Below, piece by piece: positions 6,291 to 6,866 of a stretch of 6,866 nt of DNA. The notes beneath the pieces are model-generated. The model worked only from the letters and a program-made list of their open reading frames with translations, was not told the DNA's origin and did no database searches. The stretch is from Candidatus Omnitrophota bacterium (GTDB lineage Bacteria; Omnitrophota; Gorgyraeia; 2-02-FULL-51-18; JAGOUK01): contig JAGVCY010000137.1 of assembly GCA_020058965.1 (NCBI GenBank), forward strand, positions 1 through 6,866, given 5' to 3'. The translations under genes and the position numbers were made by a program. Numbering within the stretch: position 1 is the stretch's first letter; each line of letters begins with the position of its first letter.

Positions 6291-6671
6291 ATGAAGTTGA
6301 ATAAGATCATGGCGCTGATGGCTGCCGTTGCGCTCGTTGCGAGTCCGGTTTTGGCAGGGGACAAAGGTCTGCACTTGGGCGGAATGACCAAGGAAGCGAA
6401 GAAGGAAGCGATCGAAGCAAAGAAGGCGGGCCATGGAGCCGAAAAAGCCGGCCGCGAGGCGGAGAAGGCCAAGAAGCAGGCCGAGCGAGAAGCCGAAAAG
6501 GCGAAGCGGGAAGTCGAGCGCACCGCGAAGGAAAAAGCCAAGGAAGCTGAAAAGGCCAAGAAACAGGCGGAAAAAGAAGCCCGCAAAAAAGCCAAAGAAG
6601 TCGAAAAGGCCAAAAAGCAGGCCGAGGAAGAAGCCAAGAAGGCGGCCGCGTCAACCGAAGTTAAGATCTAG
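6291..6671 (+). CDS. Exported Lys/Glu/Ala-rich long-helix protein
   Basis: The first 22 residues form a Sec signal peptide (MKLNK, a hydrophobic core, then VLA before G23), giving a mature protein of about 104 residues. After a short Gly/His linker (GDKGLHLGGM), residues 33-119 are almost entirely Lys, Glu, Ala, Arg and Gln. They should form one long charged helix, either a single alpha-helix or a coiled coil. EKAKKQAE recurs at 58, 87 and 105, with a variant EKAKREVE at 69, giving spacings of 11, 18 and 18 residues. These are sums of 11 and 7, as in hendecad/heptad coiled coils. The composition resembles the TolA middle domain and cell-wall-spanning spacer proteins, but no partner-binding end domain is present. 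AAGGAG at 6279-6284 is the ribosome binding site. A strong terminator follows the stop codon. The function is unknown; a periplasmic structural or polyanion-binding role is a guess. Confidence 0.75.
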   Translation: MKLNKIMALMAAVALVASPVLAGDKGLHLGGMTKEAKKEAIEAKKAGHGAEKAGREAEKAKKQAEREAEKAKREVERTAKEKAKEAEKAKKQAEKEARKKAKEVEKAKKQAEEEAKKAAASTEVKI

Positions 6672-6693
6672 TCCCGAACCGGGTTTGATCGAC

Positions 6694-6728
6694 AAAAAGC
6701 CCGGGGCTGCTCCGCCTCGGGTTTTTTT
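6694..6728 (+). terminator. Rho-independent terminator
   Basis: CCCGGGG at 6700-6706 pairs with CCTCGGG at 6715-6721 (one G-T pair) around an 8-base loop, followed by seven Ts at 6722-6728. The preceding AAAAA at 6694-6698 can extend the stem against the T-tract. It sits 22 bases after the helical-protein stop and 15 bases before the next gene, marking the end of the preceding transcript. Confidence 0.9.
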
Positions 6729-6743
6729 ATAAGGAATTCGCAA

Positions 6744-6866
6744 ATGAAAACGACCGGCTCCTGCCCCTGGCCCGGCGACGACCCGCTGATGATCGCTTAT
6801 CACGACAGCGAGTGGGGCGTGCCGCTTTACGACGACCGCAGGCTGTTTGAATTTTTGATCCTCGAG
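6744..6866 (+). CDS. tag: DNA-3-methyladenine glycosylase I, N-terminal part (runs off the window)
   Basis: The gene is open to the right edge, so only 41 codons are present. They read CPWPGDDPLMIAYHDSEWGV and then PLYDDRRLFEFLILE, which closely matches the start of Tag, the base-excision enzyme that removes 3-methyladenine from alkylated DNA in the cytoplasm. C7 and H20 are 13 residues apart, the same spacing as the first two zinc ligands of E. coli Tag (C4 and H17). The EWGV motif and the following LFE...LE helix are family hallmarks. The remaining His and Cys ligands and the catalytic region lie beyond the window. AAGGA at 6731-6735, 8 bases before the ATG, is the ribosome binding site. 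It lies after the terminator, so it starts a separate transcription unit, though no clear promoter is visible in the 15-base gap. Confidence 0.93.
   Translation, partial: MKTTGSCPWPGDDPLMIAYHDSEWGVPLYDDRRLFEFLILE

Noticed and set aside
5630..6637. Long minus-strand open frame of 335 codons
   Set aside because: It lies opposite three well-supported plus-strand genes with good ribosome sites. Its first part is a low-complexity Ala/Ser/Phe translation produced by the antisense of the Lys/Glu/Ala repeats.
6433..6732. Lys/Arg/Pro-rich plus-strand open frame of 99 codons
   Set aside because: It is a frame-shifted reading of the repetitive helical-protein gene, runs into the terminator, and has no ribosome site or plausible protein character.

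Overview
The window holds eight protein genes, all on the + strand and tightly packed. No RNA gene, insertion sequence, CRISPR array or phage feature was seen. The DNA is moderately GC-rich. Most starts carry a good Shine-Dalgarno sequence, and two short proteins have Sec signal peptides with AxA-type cleavage sites. This fits a Gram-negative-type, probably uncultured bacterium; the phylum cannot be fixed from this sequence.

Layout. (1) 8-1246 is a soluble protein of no recognised family, possibly the C-terminal part of a longer gene that begins before the window. (2) 1304-4784 is the most interesting stretch. It contains an Fe(II)/2-oxoglutarate dioxygenase of the phytanoyl-CoA/PhnY-like superfamily, a multi-pass flippase-like (LPG-synthase-TM/HpnL-like) membrane protein, and a 540-residue fusion of a phosphoenolpyruvate (PEP) mutase/isocitrate-lyase-type barrel with a sugar-nucleotidyltransferase-type domain. 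(3) 4837-6671 holds small genes: a DoxX-like membrane protein, an exported protein of unknown function, a RidA-family protein and an exported Lys/Glu/Ala-rich helical protein. (4) A clear rho-independent terminator at 6694-6728 closes this run. (5) The first 41 codons of tag (3-methyladenine DNA glycosylase I) follow and run off the window.

How the genes may work together. PEP mutase fused to a nucleotidyltransferase is the known architecture of the first and activating steps of some bacterial phosphonate pathways (PepM-PntC). A neighbouring PhyH-type dioxygenase could tailor a phosphonate, and a flippase-like protein suggests a lipid or envelope product. The fusion is not a textbook copy, however. 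The mutase gating-loop Asn is a Cys, as in isocitrate and methylisocitrate lyases. The nucleotidyltransferase signature has lost its second Gly and its Arg, and a C-terminal metal-ligand position is His. No phosphonopyruvate decarboxylase or 2-aminoethylphosphonate transaminase is visible here. The module is therefore either a divergent phosphonate-type pathway or a repurposed one with unknown chemistry. The downstream small genes look like ordinary envelope and housekeeping functions and need not belong to it.
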